Assembly (NCBI RefSeq): GCF_900240995.1
Contig: NZ_LT965957.1
Span: 149,527-213,526 of the forward strand
DNA from: Bacillus sp. Marseille-P3661
Lineage (GTDB): Bacteria; Bacillota; Bacilli; Bacillales; Bacillaceae_J
Direction: 5' to 3'
Length of the DNA stretch: 64,000 nt
Numbering within the stretch: the stretch's first letter is position 1; each line of letters starts with the position of its first letter. The position numbers and the translations under genes are program-made. Shown here piece after piece: positions 8,869-18,205 of the stretch. The notes beneath the pieces were generated by a model. The model did no database searches and was not told the origin of the DNA. It saw nothing but the letters and a program-made list of their open reading frames with translations.

Positions 8869-9963
8869 TTATTTCTTTAATGAATCTTGAACAGCCTGTA
8901 ATTCATCATTCCATGCACCGACTTCTTTAAAATATTGAATACTGCCGTCATGGAATGGAATACTCGGATTATCAAGAGTAGCTTCTAATGTCCACTCCTC
9001 AGCAGCTTTGTTCATCTGAGCAAATTCTTCATGATTATCGAATAACGCTTTTGTAAGTTCATAAGCTGTTTCATTAGGCACATCCCCACCGGCAACAAGA
9101 TACGTATTAAAATAGAATGCATTTATATCTTGATCCTGATTTGTATAAGTACCAGCTGGAATCACACCTGGAATAATAGCTGACGGTAAAATCTCTGCCA
9201 TCTCTTTAAGCTTTTCATCACTGATTTCTAAAAACTTCACCTTTCCGGATGCTGTTAATTCATTTAAGAGCGGACTACCTAAACTAGCAGGATATAAAGC
9301 AGCATCTGCGCTACCAACAGCTAACGCCTCATCTGTTTCAGTTGTATTGGCAGTTGAAACTAGTTTCATCGTACTAGTATCCAGACCATAGGCCTCAAAC
9401 ATTGCGTTTGCAATCAACTCTAGCTCTGGTAATGGTGGACGACTAGCGATAATAGTTTTTCCTTCTAAATCTTCCGGACTATCAATTCCCGCATCTGTAC
9501 GAACAAGAATTTGTCTGAAGCTAGCTTGACCTTGAGCAACTAAGCTTACATTAACAGGTTCAGTATAAGGGGCTGCGCCATTATACGCATTTTGGGCTGC
9601 AAATGCATTGGCAACTCCTAACTCAATTTTTTTATCATGAATCGCAAACATATTCGGATCCGAACCACCCACAGGTTCCACCGTCGAATTAATATCTGTA
9701 TACTTTTCGAAAATTTCGGAAGCAGCGATAGCCAAACCATAAAATACGCTTCCTGAACTAGAGGTACCTATGCGGACAGCGGATAGTCCTTCTCCACCAC
9801 CACTAGTTTCTCCTTCACTAGTTTCACTTGAACTGCTTTCTGGAGTAGAACCTGATCCAGATGTGGATGAAGTTTCACTACCGCCTGAACTACAACCAAC
9901 AATTAACAACAAACAGGCAACTACCATTGCTAAAAAACCTAAACTTTTCTTCTTGATCTTCAT
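8869..9963 (-). CDS. TAXI-family TRAP transporter solute-binding lipoprotein
   Basis: 364 residues. A lysine-rich start, a hydrophobic core and the lipobox LIVGC give a lipoprotein anchored at Cys24, followed by a Ser/Gly/Thr/Glu-rich linker. The mature part opens with VRIGTSSSGSVFYGLAIAAS, the TAXI-family signature. It captures a substrate outside the membrane for a TRAP permease, presumably that at 11522-13417, from which an aldehyde dehydrogenase gene separates it. The ligand is probably an organic or aromatic acid. Confidence 0.93.
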   Translation of the reverse strand: MKIKKKSLGFLAMVVACLLLIVGCSSGGSETSSTSGSGSTPESSSSETSEGETSGGGEGLSAVRIGTSSSGSVFYGLAIAASEIFEKYTDINSTVEPVGGSDPNMFAIHDKKIELGVANAFAAQNAYNGAAPYTEPVNVSLVAQGQASFRQILVRTDAGIDSPEDLEGKTIIASRPPLPELELIANAMFEAYGLDTSTMKLVSTANTTETDEALAVGSADAALYPASLGSPLLNELTASGKVKFLEISDEKLKEMAEILPSAIIPGVIPAGTYTNQDQDINAFYFNTYLVAGGDVPNETAYELTKALFDNHEEFAQMNKAAEEWTLEATLDNPSIPFHDGSIQYFKEVGAWNDELQAVQDSLKK

Positions 9964-9993
9964 GCAAACGCCTCCCTTTACTATAATTACTTT

Positions 9994-11448
9994 TTATTTA
10001 TGAAAGTTAATGCCATGGTACTCGATATACTCTTCCATCCCTATCTCGGTTCGCTCTCTTCCCAATCCACTTTGTTTCACTCCGCCAAACGGAATATATT
10101 TTTTACCTAGCTGCGATTGACCGTGCCCATTAATATAGGTAAGACCTGCTTCAATTTCTCTAGATATTTGTAATGCGCGTTCAAAATCATTGGACCAAAC
10201 CGAAGAGCTTAAGCCAAATTCAGTTTGATTGGCCATTTTTATCACCTGTTCCACTGTATCGTATGGAACTACAGGTACGATCGGGCCAAACTGCTCACAG
10301 GTAACTAACTCATGAGTGGGATCTACATCTTTTACAACCATAGGCAATAAATAATACCCATTATTCCATTCCCCAGGTTCCACCTTACTGCCTAATTCTT
10401 GAACAATAGCCTGGCTTTGCTTTGTTTTTTCTATTAATTGTTTAATAAATTTATACTGTGATTCATTATTCACTGGACCAAACGTTGAACGGTTATCCAA
10501 ACCATGACCTACTTTATATTCATCAACAAACTGACACAATGTATCATAAAAAGAATGATAAATAGTCTTAGGCACATATACCCGTTTGATTGCAAAGCAT
10601 ACTTGGCCTGATCGGCGAAACGCCCCTTTAATTAGTTTCGGGATCATCTCTGCAGGATTCACATCATCAAGGATGATCGCTGGATCATTGCCACCCAATT
10701 CTAAACTCACGTTTTTAATTGTTGACGCCGCATCTTTCATTACTTCTTGACCTGCTGCAGTGCCGCCAGTAAACGCAACCTTTCTGATCAGTGGGTGTTT
10801 CGGAATAGCTGCGCCAACTTCACTACCACTTCCAAGTACAATATTAATAACACCTGGTGGGAAAATAGAAGCTGCTATTTTTAACGCTTGGGTTACTGCA
10901 ACAGGTGCATTACTTGATGGCTTAACAACAATGGTATTGCCAGTCAATAATGCAGGTGCCACCTTGGAAAATGTTAAGGCCATTGGGGCATTCCATGGGA
11001 CAATAGCTCCGACTACACCTACCGGCCGTTTTTCTAGGCTAACCCAACTGTTTTCATCTTCGTATACTCTTGCTTTAAAAAAATCTTTAACTATTAAACA
11101 ATGATTACGAATAGTCGCAATTGCATTTGAAACATCTTCTAATGTAATTTCAAGCAGCATCCCTTGTTCACGTACAAGGGTAGTTGCTAAATTCAGCTTT
11201 TCTTTTTCGATTCTGTCAGCTGCCTCTATCATTAATTCAATTCGCTCTTCAACACTTGATTTTCTATAGCTCTCAAATGCTGAATATGCAGCTTGTACTG
11301 CCATATCGACATGTTCCTTTGTACCTATAGAAACTCGTGCTACCATATCACTAATTCGGCCTGGGTCACGTATCTCGATATTTTGCTCTGTTGATATCTC
11401 TTGATTGTTTATCAACTGATTTACATATTGGATCTCCACTTTTGCCAA
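9994..11448 (-). CDS. NAD(P)-dependent aldehyde dehydrogenase
   Basis: 484 residues of the ALDH superfamily. PWN at 151-153, the Rossmann segment with GSGSEVG (206-212), catalytic Glu250 (LELGG) and the nucleophile Cys284 (GQVC) are all present. The start is TTG with GGGGG eight bases upstream. It converts an aldehyde to an acid. Lying inside the TRAP cluster between permease and binding protein, it probably works with the ThDP decarboxylase downstream. The precise aldehyde (for example benzaldehyde- or salicylaldehyde-like) is inference. Confidence 0.93.
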   Translation of the reverse strand: MAKVEIQYVNQLINNQEISTEQNIEIRDPGRISDMVARVSIGTKEHVDMAVQAAYSAFESYRKSSVEERIELMIEAADRIEKEKLNLATTLVREQGMLLEITLEDVSNAIATIRNHCLIVKDFFKARVYEDENSWVSLEKRPVGVVGAIVPWNAPMALTFSKVAPALLTGNTIVVKPSSNAPVAVTQALKIAASIFPPGVINIVLGSGSEVGAAIPKHPLIRKVAFTGGTAAGQEVMKDAASTIKNVSLELGGNDPAIILDDVNPAEMIPKLIKGAFRRSGQVCFAIKRVYVPKTIYHSFYDTLCQFVDEYKVGHGLDNRSTFGPVNNESQYKFIKQLIEKTKQSQAIVQELGSKVEPGEWNNGYYLLPMVVKDVDPTHELVTCEQFGPIVPVVPYDTVEQVIKMANQTEFGLSSSVWSNDFERALQISREIEAGLTYINGHGQSQLGKKYIPFGGVKQSGLGRERTEIGMEEYIEYHGINFHK

Positions 11449-11521
11449 TTAACTAGCCCCCATTTACAGAAAGATTCTATTAAATATATATAGCTGTTGA
11501 TATTCTTTAAAGCTATTCACT

Positions 11522-13417
11522 TTATGATTTCGTACTTAATTCAGGTTGTACTGCTTGTTTCTTTTCGCTAAAAAATTGCCATGCTGCGATAATCGCTGCC
11601 AAAAATAAACCAGTTAACATTAGTTTGATTCCTGGCAATATGAGAAACCAACCTGCTATAAGCACTACTATTCTTTGAACCACATTCATTGGCGCAAATG
11701 AATACCCTAATACCCCCATTGCTACAAGCATACTGCCAATTACAGCTGTAATGATTGAAATTACAATATCAGTCGTTTCTCCAACAAGTAGTAAACCTGG
11801 ATTGAAGACAAACGCAAATGGGATTAAGAATGCAGCAATTCCAACCTTCATCGCTTCCCAACCGGTTTCCCATACATTACTTCCACTTATACCAATCGCC
11901 ACATACACCGCGATACAAACAGGTGGTGTAATAAATGAAGCTAATCCCCAATATACAACAAACAAGTGTGAAGTAAGTTCAGGAACACCTAGATTAATTA
12001 GTGCTGGGGCCATTAATGTTGCTAATGTAATATAAGCAGGGATGGCATCTAATCCCATTCCTAAAATTAAACTACAAATGCCGACTAGCAATAATGTTAA
12101 TATTAAGTCCTCACCTGAAATTGCTAATACAAACCTCGAGATTTTAATTCCCAGCCCGCTTAACTCTAACGCTCCAATTAATATCCCTACTGATGCTGTA
12201 ATAGCAACAACTGTTACCCATCTAAATGTTGCATCTTTAAAAGCCAACATCATTTTTTTCGGTGTTAACCAAAAATCTTTATTCTTTGAAAAGAAACTTA
12301 CAACAATCATGGATGGGAAAGAATATATTCCTGCGATCGCAGGTGGAAGTCCTTTAATAATGAGAAAATAGATCAATACTAATAACGGAACTGTATAAAA
12401 CCAACCCTCTTTAAGTACCTTCATGATTTTAGGTAGCTGTGACAAAGGAAGAGGTTTGATCCCAGTCTTTAATGCTTGTAAATGCACGGCAATAAATGCT
12501 ATTAAAAAATACAGTAACGCAGGAACTAATGCTGCAAGAGCGATTTCAGCATAAGGAATTTGTAACCATTCAGCCATTACAAAGGCAATGGCTCCCATTA
12601 CTGGCGGCAAAATTTGTCCTCCTGTTGAAGCTACAGCTTCAACTGCACCTGCAAATTTAGCACTGTAACCTGTACTCTTCATTAGAGGTATTGTAAATGC
12701 ACCAGTTGTCGCGACATTACTTGAAGGTGATCCCGAAATAGAACCAAATAATGCACTAGAAAGTACAGCAGCTTTGGCAGGACCGCCTCTTGACCAACCA
12801 GTCAACGCAAGAGCCAAGTCCATAAACCACTTACCAGCACCAGCTCTTTCCATTAAAGCTCCAAACACTAGAAATATGATTAGAACTGTAGATGCCACCC
12901 CTAGTGGCAGACCAAAAATCCCATGTGTACCAACATACGAGCTATATAAAAGTCTGTCCAAAGGATAGCCTTGCCCATTTAAAATACCAGGTAGGTATTT
13001 TTGGAAAATTGTTATCAATACTAATACGACAATAATTAATGGAAATACTAGTCCCGTTTTGCGACGTGCAGCCTCTAGCAATGGTATTGCAAGCATTAAG
13101 GCAAGTACGACTCCGATTGTATCCAATGAACCATACATGGCATAACGGAGCATTTTTTCATAGAAGAAAGCCACATAACCAAGACTTAATAAAGAGGATG
13201 CAAGTAAAATATAATCATACCAAGGGATCTTATCTTGATTTTGCTTTTTAGAGCGCATGAATAAAAATATTAGTGTTAAACCTGCTGCTAAAGTAATAGC
13301 TCTGTGTGATTGACTTGGCACAAAAATTCCGAGCCAAGTTAACAAATTTCCTGCGACGATGATATGATACAGTACAATAATTGTTGTCACCCATAATATA
13401 ATTTTTGAATTTTTCAT
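11522..13417 (-). CDS. TRAP transporter fused permease (DctQM type)
   Basis: 631 residues, almost wholly hydrophobic, with many membrane segments. This is the fused small-plus-large permease typical of TAXI-type TRAP systems. Conserved motifs include GWSRGGPAKAAVL, SGSPSSNVATTGAFTIPLMK and ASTGGQILPPVMGA. It takes up an organic acid driven by the sodium or proton gradient. AGGGGAGG precedes ATG 13417. It has TAXI binding proteins on both sides (8869 and 13992), so which one it uses, or whether it uses both, is open. Confidence 0.93.
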   Translation of the reverse strand: MKNSKIILWVTTIIVLYHIIVAGNLLTWLGIFVPSQSHRAITLAAGLTLIFLFMRSKKQNQDKIPWYDYILLASSLLSLGYVAFFYEKMLRYAMYGSLDTIGVVLALMLAIPLLEAARRKTGLVFPLIIVVLVLITIFQKYLPGILNGQGYPLDRLLYSSYVGTHGIFGLPLGVASTVLIIFLVFGALMERAGAGKWFMDLALALTGWSRGGPAKAAVLSSALFGSISGSPSSNVATTGAFTIPLMKSTGYSAKFAGAVEAVASTGGQILPPVMGAIAFVMAEWLQIPYAEIALAALVPALLYFLIAFIAVHLQALKTGIKPLPLSQLPKIMKVLKEGWFYTVPLLVLIYFLIIKGLPPAIAGIYSFPSMIVVSFFSKNKDFWLTPKKMMLAFKDATFRWVTVVAITASVGILIGALELSGLGIKISRFVLAISGEDLILTLLLVGICSLILGMGLDAIPAYITLATLMAPALINLGVPELTSHLFVVYWGLASFITPPVCIAVYVAIGISGSNVWETGWEAMKVGIAAFLIPFAFVFNPGLLLVGETTDIVISIITAVIGSMLVAMGVLGYSFAPMNVVQRIVVLIAGWFLILPGIKLMLTGLFLAAIIAAWQFFSEKKQAVQPELSTKS

Positions 13418-13510
13418 TTTTCCTCCCCTTTTTCTTTATAAAATAAATCATAAAATTTTATAGCATTTTATAAATTTTTTTTAATCTCACTAAACCACTT
13501 TGATTTAGCC

Positions 13511-13524
13511 CGTAAACGCTTTCA
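13511..13524. promoter_or_regulatory. cre-like box upstream of the TRAP permease operon
   Basis: CGTAAACGCTTTCA differs from the cre consensus TGWAARCGYTWNCW only at the first base. It lies 94 bp upstream of the permease start, consistent with CcpA repression of the TRAP-ALDH-TAXI-ThDP unit. Confidence 0.5.
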
Positions 13525-13928
13525 AACGTAGTAGATTAAAGATTAGCTTAATGAATTAACGGTTGGAAGTACTTTTTAGAAGTATTAGTAGTAGACGTAT
13601 GCAAAGATAGATATTGATGAGTACTTACAGGCTTATATAGTTGAATTATGGTGATTTATAAAATACACTTAGAAACTTGCTACTATAGTATTCCAAACTA
13701 TTATTCTTAAAATAAAAGTTTCCCATTTGATAAGTAGAAGTACTAGTTATTTATAAATTCATAATTTTCACTATATTCACTATGTTTACTATTTTAACTA
13801 AGAAAAATTGATTTGTAAAATAGATAATTTTTATCAATACCCGTTTTTTCTATCTTAAAATTAGGAAAAAGCTATTAATAAAGTGCAACTGCGTTCAGAA
13901 AGGTATCACATTCAGAACTATCAAAGCA

Positions 13929-13974
13929 AAAAAAAGTCGAAGGCATTTGAACACTATCTCAAATAACCTTCGAC
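13929..13974 (-). terminator. Rho-independent terminator after the 13992 TAXI gene
   Basis: On the minus strand the arms GTCGAAGG and CCTTCGAC, with an inner ATTTGA/TCAAAT pair, are followed by eight T. This ends the alpha-beta-TAXI transcript and separates it from the TRAP permease operon. Confidence 0.85.
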
Positions 13975-13991
13975 GTTCTCTTAATATAAAC

Positions 13992-15029
13992 TTATTCCCA
14001 AGCACCAATTTCCTTATAATACTTGATTGTTCCAGGATGTACCTCACCTTCAAGGAATTCAGCTAACTCCTTGCTTATTGGTTCTGCAACTTTTCCAATA
14101 GGATGAGATTTTGCAAGTTCTTCAGTACTTTCCATACCTATTTTTGTAATATCATAAACAACATCTTCAGGTAAATCAGGACTAAAATAGATGTATTGAT
14201 CAACTACCGCACAGGTAGAATCTTCTGCTTGATTATCATACGTACCTGCAGCTACAACTCTCGTTGTAAACACTGGGTTGGCTTTCATTTTTTCAGGATC
14301 AACATTTATTAATTGAACCGGCTCACGAACTGCTACTTCAGACACAACAGGTGCTGGCAGGGTTCCTAAAATAAGTGTAGCATCAATGGCACCATCTGCT
14401 AAAGCTGTCATTGCCTCTCCCCAACCTAAATACGATATTGTAACATCAGACTCTTTAACACCATGTAATTCAAGAATGGATATAGCTGTACTATTTCCGG
14501 CTGAACCCGATGAACCGATTGAAATACGCTTGCCTTTTAAATCCTCAATCTTTTTGATCCCCGATTTTTCTAGCGCTACAAACTGGATTGTTGACGGAGC
14601 AACCTTCCACCCAAGCATTCCATTTGGCACCTTATCAAAGCCACCCTGCATGCGTTGAGCATTATAATATGCGTCACCACCACCAATTGCCATTTCCATT
14701 TTTCCTTCATCCATTACTTTTAAATTAGCAATAGTACCACCTGTTTCCTCAGCATCAAATTGGCTATATGTTAGTTTTTGTGACAATAGGGCTGTAAGAC
14801 CTGTCCCATATGCAAAAATGGAAGAACCAGACGCGGCAGTTCCCATCGTAATAAACTTAGGCGCTTCTGTTTCACCTGAAGCTGTATTACTATCAGCGTT
14901 AGTGCTACTACTACTTTCATTACCACCACTAGTTGATGACTGTTCAGCATTACCTCCACAGCCTGCTAGAAAAAGAATAAACAGACAGGAAAGCATTATC
15001 GTTTTTATGAACCAAGATTTTTTTTCCAT
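13992..15029 (-). CDS. TAXI-family TRAP transporter solute-binding lipoprotein (second)
   Basis: 345 residues. The signal peptide ends in the lipobox LAGC, followed by a Gly/Asn/Ser/Thr-rich linker. The mature part starts ITMGTAASGSSIFAYGTGLT, the TAXI signature. It follows the ring-hydroxylating dioxygenase genes and ends at a strong terminator, with no permease of its own in the transcript. It may feed the permease at 11522-13417. AAGGAGG lies before ATG 15029. Confidence 0.92.
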   Translation of the reverse strand: MEKKSWFIKTIMLSCLFILFLAGCGGNAEQSSTSGGNESSSSTNADSNTASGETEAPKFITMGTAASGSSIFAYGTGLTALLSQKLTYSQFDAEETGGTIANLKVMDEGKMEMAIGGGDAYYNAQRMQGGFDKVPNGMLGWKVAPSTIQFVALEKSGIKKIEDLKGKRISIGSSGSAGNSTAISILELHGVKESDVTISYLGWGEAMTALADGAIDATLILGTLPAPVVSEVAVREPVQLINVDPEKMKANPVFTTRVVAAGTYDNQAEDSTCAVVDQYIYFSPDLPEDVVYDITKIGMESTEELAKSHPIGKVAEPISKELAEFLEGEVHPGTIKYYKEIGAWE

Positions 15030-15065
15030 TTTACAATCCTCCTTGCAAATTTATTATTATTTTTT

Positions 15066-15079
15066 GGAAAACGTTTTCA
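15066..15079. promoter_or_regulatory. cre-like palindrome upstream of the TAXI gene at 13992
   Basis: GGAAAACGTTTTCA sits in a longer symmetrical stretch (TTTTGGAAAACGTTTTCAAAA with one asymmetry). It differs from the cre consensus at one terminal base. It lies 37 bp upstream of the TAXI start, where binding would block a promoter or act as a roadblock. Confidence 0.5.
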
Positions 15080-15195
15080 AAATGCATCGATTTCGCATTT
15101 ATTAATTAAAAACTAGCATTCTCTCAGTTAAACACTGTGAATATAGTAGAAAAACAGCAAAAAAAACATACATACTTAAGCAACGAGTAAGTAAA

Positions 15196-15238
15196 TAGCA
15201 GGCGGATGACAGCTTTGCACCTCATCCTAACCTACTAT
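15196..15238 (-). terminator. Hairpin after the dioxygenase beta subunit
   Basis: TAGCAGGCGGATGA pairs imperfectly with TCATCCTAACCTACTA. No T-run follows directly; a T-rich stretch begins about 35 bases further on. It may be a weak terminator or an mRNA processing/stability hairpin between the beta subunit and TAXI genes. Confidence 0.45.
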
Positions 15239-15284
15239 TATTATCTACTTTTTTATTAAATCAATTACAGTTGGCGACCTTTAA

Positions 15285-15788
15285 TTATAACAGGATACTT
15301 ACATTACCTAGTGCACCTAATTCTTCCCAAGATAGAATTGCACTTCTTTCGGCTATTTTCAACCCATCCTGTTCTACCTTTAATTTGTATTTATACGTCC
15401 CAACATATTCCCTGAAAGGAGTATTTCTTCTAAATCGATAAACAACAAAATTAGCTTCTGCCTGAACATAATCGCCAGAACGTCCTGTAATGCGAACATT
15501 ACTAATAAACCGTTTTGTTTTAGAACGCGGATTTTCTGCATGCGCATGACGGCTCAATAGTCTTCTCACACGATTTTTAATACGGTCATAATTATCTGCG
15601 ATAAGAAATAACGTATCCTTAGGGTCACCGTCAGGTACATCATTAGATGGAACATAATAATGAGCATCATCTGTTAATAATTTCTGCCATTCTTCAAGAG
15701 ACCAATCATCTAGTAATGCAGCTTCATCATAGAGAAACTCTTCAATTTCAGCCCGAGTTACTTCTCTATTAACAACCTGTGTTTCCAT
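15285..15788 (-). CDS. Aromatic-ring-hydroxylating dioxygenase beta subunit
   Basis: 167 residues of the small, cofactor-free NTF2/SnoaL-like subunit of alpha3-beta3 Rieske dioxygenases. It opens VTRAEIEEFLYDEAALLDDW, continues WQKLLTDDAHYYVP, and has SRHAHAENPRSKTKRFISNV in the middle. The ATG at 15788 follows the alpha-subunit stop by one base, and its GAGGAGG lies inside the alpha gene, so translation is coupled. An upstream TTG at 15806 would overlap that site and is rejected. Confidence 0.93.
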   Translation of the reverse strand: METQVVNREVTRAEIEEFLYDEAALLDDWSLEEWQKLLTDDAHYYVPSNDVPDGDPKDTLFLIADNYDRIKNRVRRLLSRHAHAENPRSKTKRFISNVRITGRSGDYVQAEANFVVYRFRRNTPFREYVGTYKYKLKVEQDGLKIAERSAILSWEELGALGNVSILL

Positions 15789-15789
15789 A

Positions 15790-17076
15790 TTATTTAACCT
15801 CCTCAAGTTGGACTTTTCCTGTCATTATTTCGTTCCATCTTCTCCAGAAAGTACGGAGGTGGATTTCATCTGTATTTAACTGCTCGCCTTCTTTGTTCAT
15901 TCCTCTTGAAACATCAGACCAGCCAAGTTCTTGCCATGCTTTATAGCCCTCTTGCGCAACCTCCAATGCCTCAGTATCATCTGGAGTTGCAAATCCTCCT
16001 GGTCCATAGAATGTTAAGAAACTATCTAAACGACGAGCTCTTGCACTTTCTGATTCACCTTCGACACCTAGTGCCCATGCTGTTACTCTCATATTGTCAT
16101 GTGATTTAGGGAAAAATGTTCGTACAGTAATAGATGAACCATCGTTGATTACAAGATTTGGGAAAATAACTAGATTACGATTGGTTTGAGCTATTCTTCT
16201 TGCACGCTCTTCCCCTAATCGGTCTACTAACTCTTTGCGAATCTCATTAATTTCTTCCTTTGCCTCTTCTCCATAAATTGGCATCCAGTTCGCAACAGGA
16301 CGTCCGCGGTATGTTTCATTGTCTATAACCGCATGGCCATTTCCTAGAGATTTACCAATTCCATGTGCTGGCATTAATAAACCTTTCGGCAAATGAACAT
16401 CTACACCTGACTTTTTTAAATACTCGAGATAGGTAATATGTGTAGGAACAACATGATAATCGTCAAAACTATTTTCTACGAGAAGTTTCCAATTTGCTCG
16501 CATATCATACTCTTGAGTTCCTTGAATAATTTCCATTTCCGTTGGTGCTGTATCAGCTATTAGATCTAAGTACTCTTTTGCTCCAGCCAAATAATCATAT
16601 AAAGACTCAGCGTTTTTATCAAAATTCACAAAATAAAATCCGCGATACTCCTCAAGTCTTGGAACATGTCGAAGCCCCATATGATCTTTGCTAAAATTAG
16701 GACCATATGCATCTTCACCAGGTAATGAATTTAACTTTCCATCGTTAGTGAATGTCCATGCATGATAAAAACAACGGAAGGTTTTTGAACTTCCTTTATG
16801 TTCACGACAGACGGTTGCGCCTCGGTGAGAACAGGTATTTAGAAAAGCATTCACTTTTCCCGTCATATCTCTAGCAAAAATAACAGGGCGACCAGCTACT
16901 TCTCTTGTTACGAAATCATTTGGCTTTTTCACTTCTGACACATGACCTACATAAATCCAGCATTTATTAAATATTTTTTCAAATTCTTCCTCAAGTATTT
17001 TAGGATCGACGAACACTTTTCTATTAACTTTAAATATCTTGGCCTCATTATCATCTATAATATATTGCTCGTTCAT
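15790..17076 (-). CDS. Aromatic-ring-hydroxylating dioxygenase alpha subunit (salicylate 5-hydroxylase-like by context)
   Basis: 428 residues. The Rieske domain has Cys82-Ser-His84 and Cys102-x2-His105. The mononuclear iron region is ENSFDDYHVVPTH, with His208 and His213 as likely ligands and an Asp at 205/206. This is the large subunit of a multi-component oxygenase that works with the beta subunit next door. A gentisate dioxygenase about 1.1 kb away suggests hydroxylation of salicylate, a hydroxybenzoate or a related acid to gentisate, but the substrate is inferred. No ferredoxin or reductase gene is in the window. A LysR gene is divergent. Confidence 0.92.
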   Translation of the reverse strand: MNEQYIIDDNEAKIFKVNRKVFVDPKILEEEFEKIFNKCWIYVGHVSEVKKPNDFVTREVAGRPVIFARDMTGKVNAFLNTCSHRGATVCREHKGSSKTFRCFYHAWTFTNDGKLNSLPGEDAYGPNFSKDHMGLRHVPRLEEYRGFYFVNFDKNAESLYDYLAGAKEYLDLIADTAPTEMEIIQGTQEYDMRANWKLLVENSFDDYHVVPTHITYLEYLKKSGVDVHLPKGLLMPAHGIGKSLGNGHAVIDNETYRGRPVANWMPIYGEEAKEEINEIRKELVDRLGEERARRIAQTNRNLVIFPNLVINDGSSITVRTFFPKSHDNMRVTAWALGVEGESESARARRLDSFLTFYGPGGFATPDDTEALEVAQEGYKAWQELGWSDVSRGMNKEGEQLNTDEIHLRTFWRRWNEIMTGKVQLEEVK

Positions 17077-17170
17077 TTTTATCCTCCTTATTTCTAATTG
17101 TTTGGAAAATTCATAATTTAATTATAACTACATATGAAATCCCTTTCAAATTAAATCATTTAATGGTATC

Positions 17171-17189
17171 CTATTAATAAATTTTATAG
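17171..17189. promoter_or_regulatory. LysR-type operator candidate (CTAT-N11-ATAG)
   Basis: CTAT and ATAG are separated by exactly 11 bases between the divergent LysR gene and the dioxygenase alpha gene. This fits the T-N11-A core of LysR-family sites. Its place just before the LysR ribosome binding site suggests autoregulation. Confidence 0.5.
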
Positions 17190-17207
17190 TCTCAAAGTGG
17201 GGGTACC

Positions 17208-18137
17208 ATGGAGCTAAAACAAATCGAAGCGTTTTTGATGATTGTAGAAAAAGGAAGTTTCTCTGCAGCTGCCAATGAATTATTTATTACACAGCCAACA
17301 ATAAGTGTACGTGTACAGCAATTAGAACAAGAATTAAATACAACGCTGTTCAAACGAATTAATGGCCAAAAAATAGTCTTAACCGATGACGGTGAGAAGA
17401 TTCTTCCATATTTTAAGGAAGCGATGGAACAAATAACAGCTGGCGCTAAGATTGTTGGTAAAAAAATATATGAAGAAAAAACAATTAAAATTTCATGCCC
17501 AAATCACATGGGAGCGGAAATACTTCCCGAATTATTAAACGTCTTATATACGCACTTTCCTGAAACGGATTTTCCTGTTACCATCGAAGTTACAAAAGAT
17601 ATCTTAGCAAAAGCGAAACAGAATGATATTGATGTAGCTCTCGTCTATCTTCCTAAAGAAGGACAGGATATAATCATGGATAATAAAGATTACATAACAG
17701 TTCCTGTTTGCCAATCTAAAACAATTCTTGTATCGTCCCCAGATTATCATCTAGCTAAGGAAAAGGTAATCTCAATTGACATGCTTAAAGACGAGCGTAT
17801 ATTTATTTATGATCGCAAGTTTATTACAACAAGAATCATTGAAGACTATATTAAAGAACAAGGATTAGCATCTTATGAGCCTATTGAAATCAATAATTTA
17901 GGTTGGATCAAAATGATGGTTCGAAAAGGGCTTGGTATTTCATTTCTTCAAAAAATTACTGTAAAAGATGAAATTGCTATGAAGAATTTAGTTGAACTTC
18001 CCTTAAAGCAGGAAATCCCCCCGACTCCAATTTATTTAATAATGAAAGCTAATTTAAATAGTGAAATGCAAAAGACGATTATTCAAGTAACAAAAAAGCT
18101 ATTTGATGTATATTCTACTCATTCTATTAACTTGTAA
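17208..18137 (+). CDS. LysR-family transcriptional regulator
   Basis: 309 residues, with the N-terminal helix-turn-helix SFSAAANELFITQPTISVRV and a LysR effector domain. It is one of only two plus-strand genes in the aromatic region. It is divergent from the alpha/beta dioxygenase genes and convergent with the gentisate dioxygenase gene. It is the obvious candidate activator of the gentisate pathway. The start at 17208 is preceded by GTGGGGG. Confidence 0.93.
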   Translation: MELKQIEAFLMIVEKGSFSAAANELFITQPTISVRVQQLEQELNTTLFKRINGQKIVLTDDGEKILPYFKEAMEQITAGAKIVGKKIYEEKTIKISCPNHMGAEILPELLNVLYTHFPETDFPVTIEVTKDILAKAKQNDIDVALVYLPKEGQDIIMDNKDYITVPVCQSKTILVSSPDYHLAKEKVISIDMLKDERIFIYDRKFITTRIIEDYIKEQGLASYEPIEINNLGWIKMMVRKGLGISFLQKITVKDEIAMKNLVELPLKQEIPPTPIYLIMKANLNSEMQKTIIQVTKKLFDVYSTHSINL

Positions 18138-18161
18138 ATCTAGTTATCAATTTACTAAATA

Positions 18162-18196
18162 AAATACCACTGTCATTGACAGTGGTATTTTTATTC
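18162..18196. terminator. Bidirectional terminator between LysR and gentisate dioxygenase genes
   Basis: AAAATACCACTG / CAGTGGTATTTTT form a perfect stem around TCATTGA, with A-run and T-run flanks. It serves both the plus-strand LysR gene and the minus-strand gentisate dioxygenase operon. Confidence 0.9.
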
Positions 18197-18205
18197 GTTC
18201 AAAGT

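Larger units (their letters stand above)
13418..13991. other. Long intergenic region between TRAP permease and upstream TAXI gene
   Basis: 574 AT-rich bases hold the cre-like box, the motif ATTTGTAAAATAGA (13811-13824) shared with the LysR promoter at 6913, and the terminator at 13929-13974. The rest is presumably the promoter and leader of the permease operon. No gene is supported. Confidence 0.5.
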
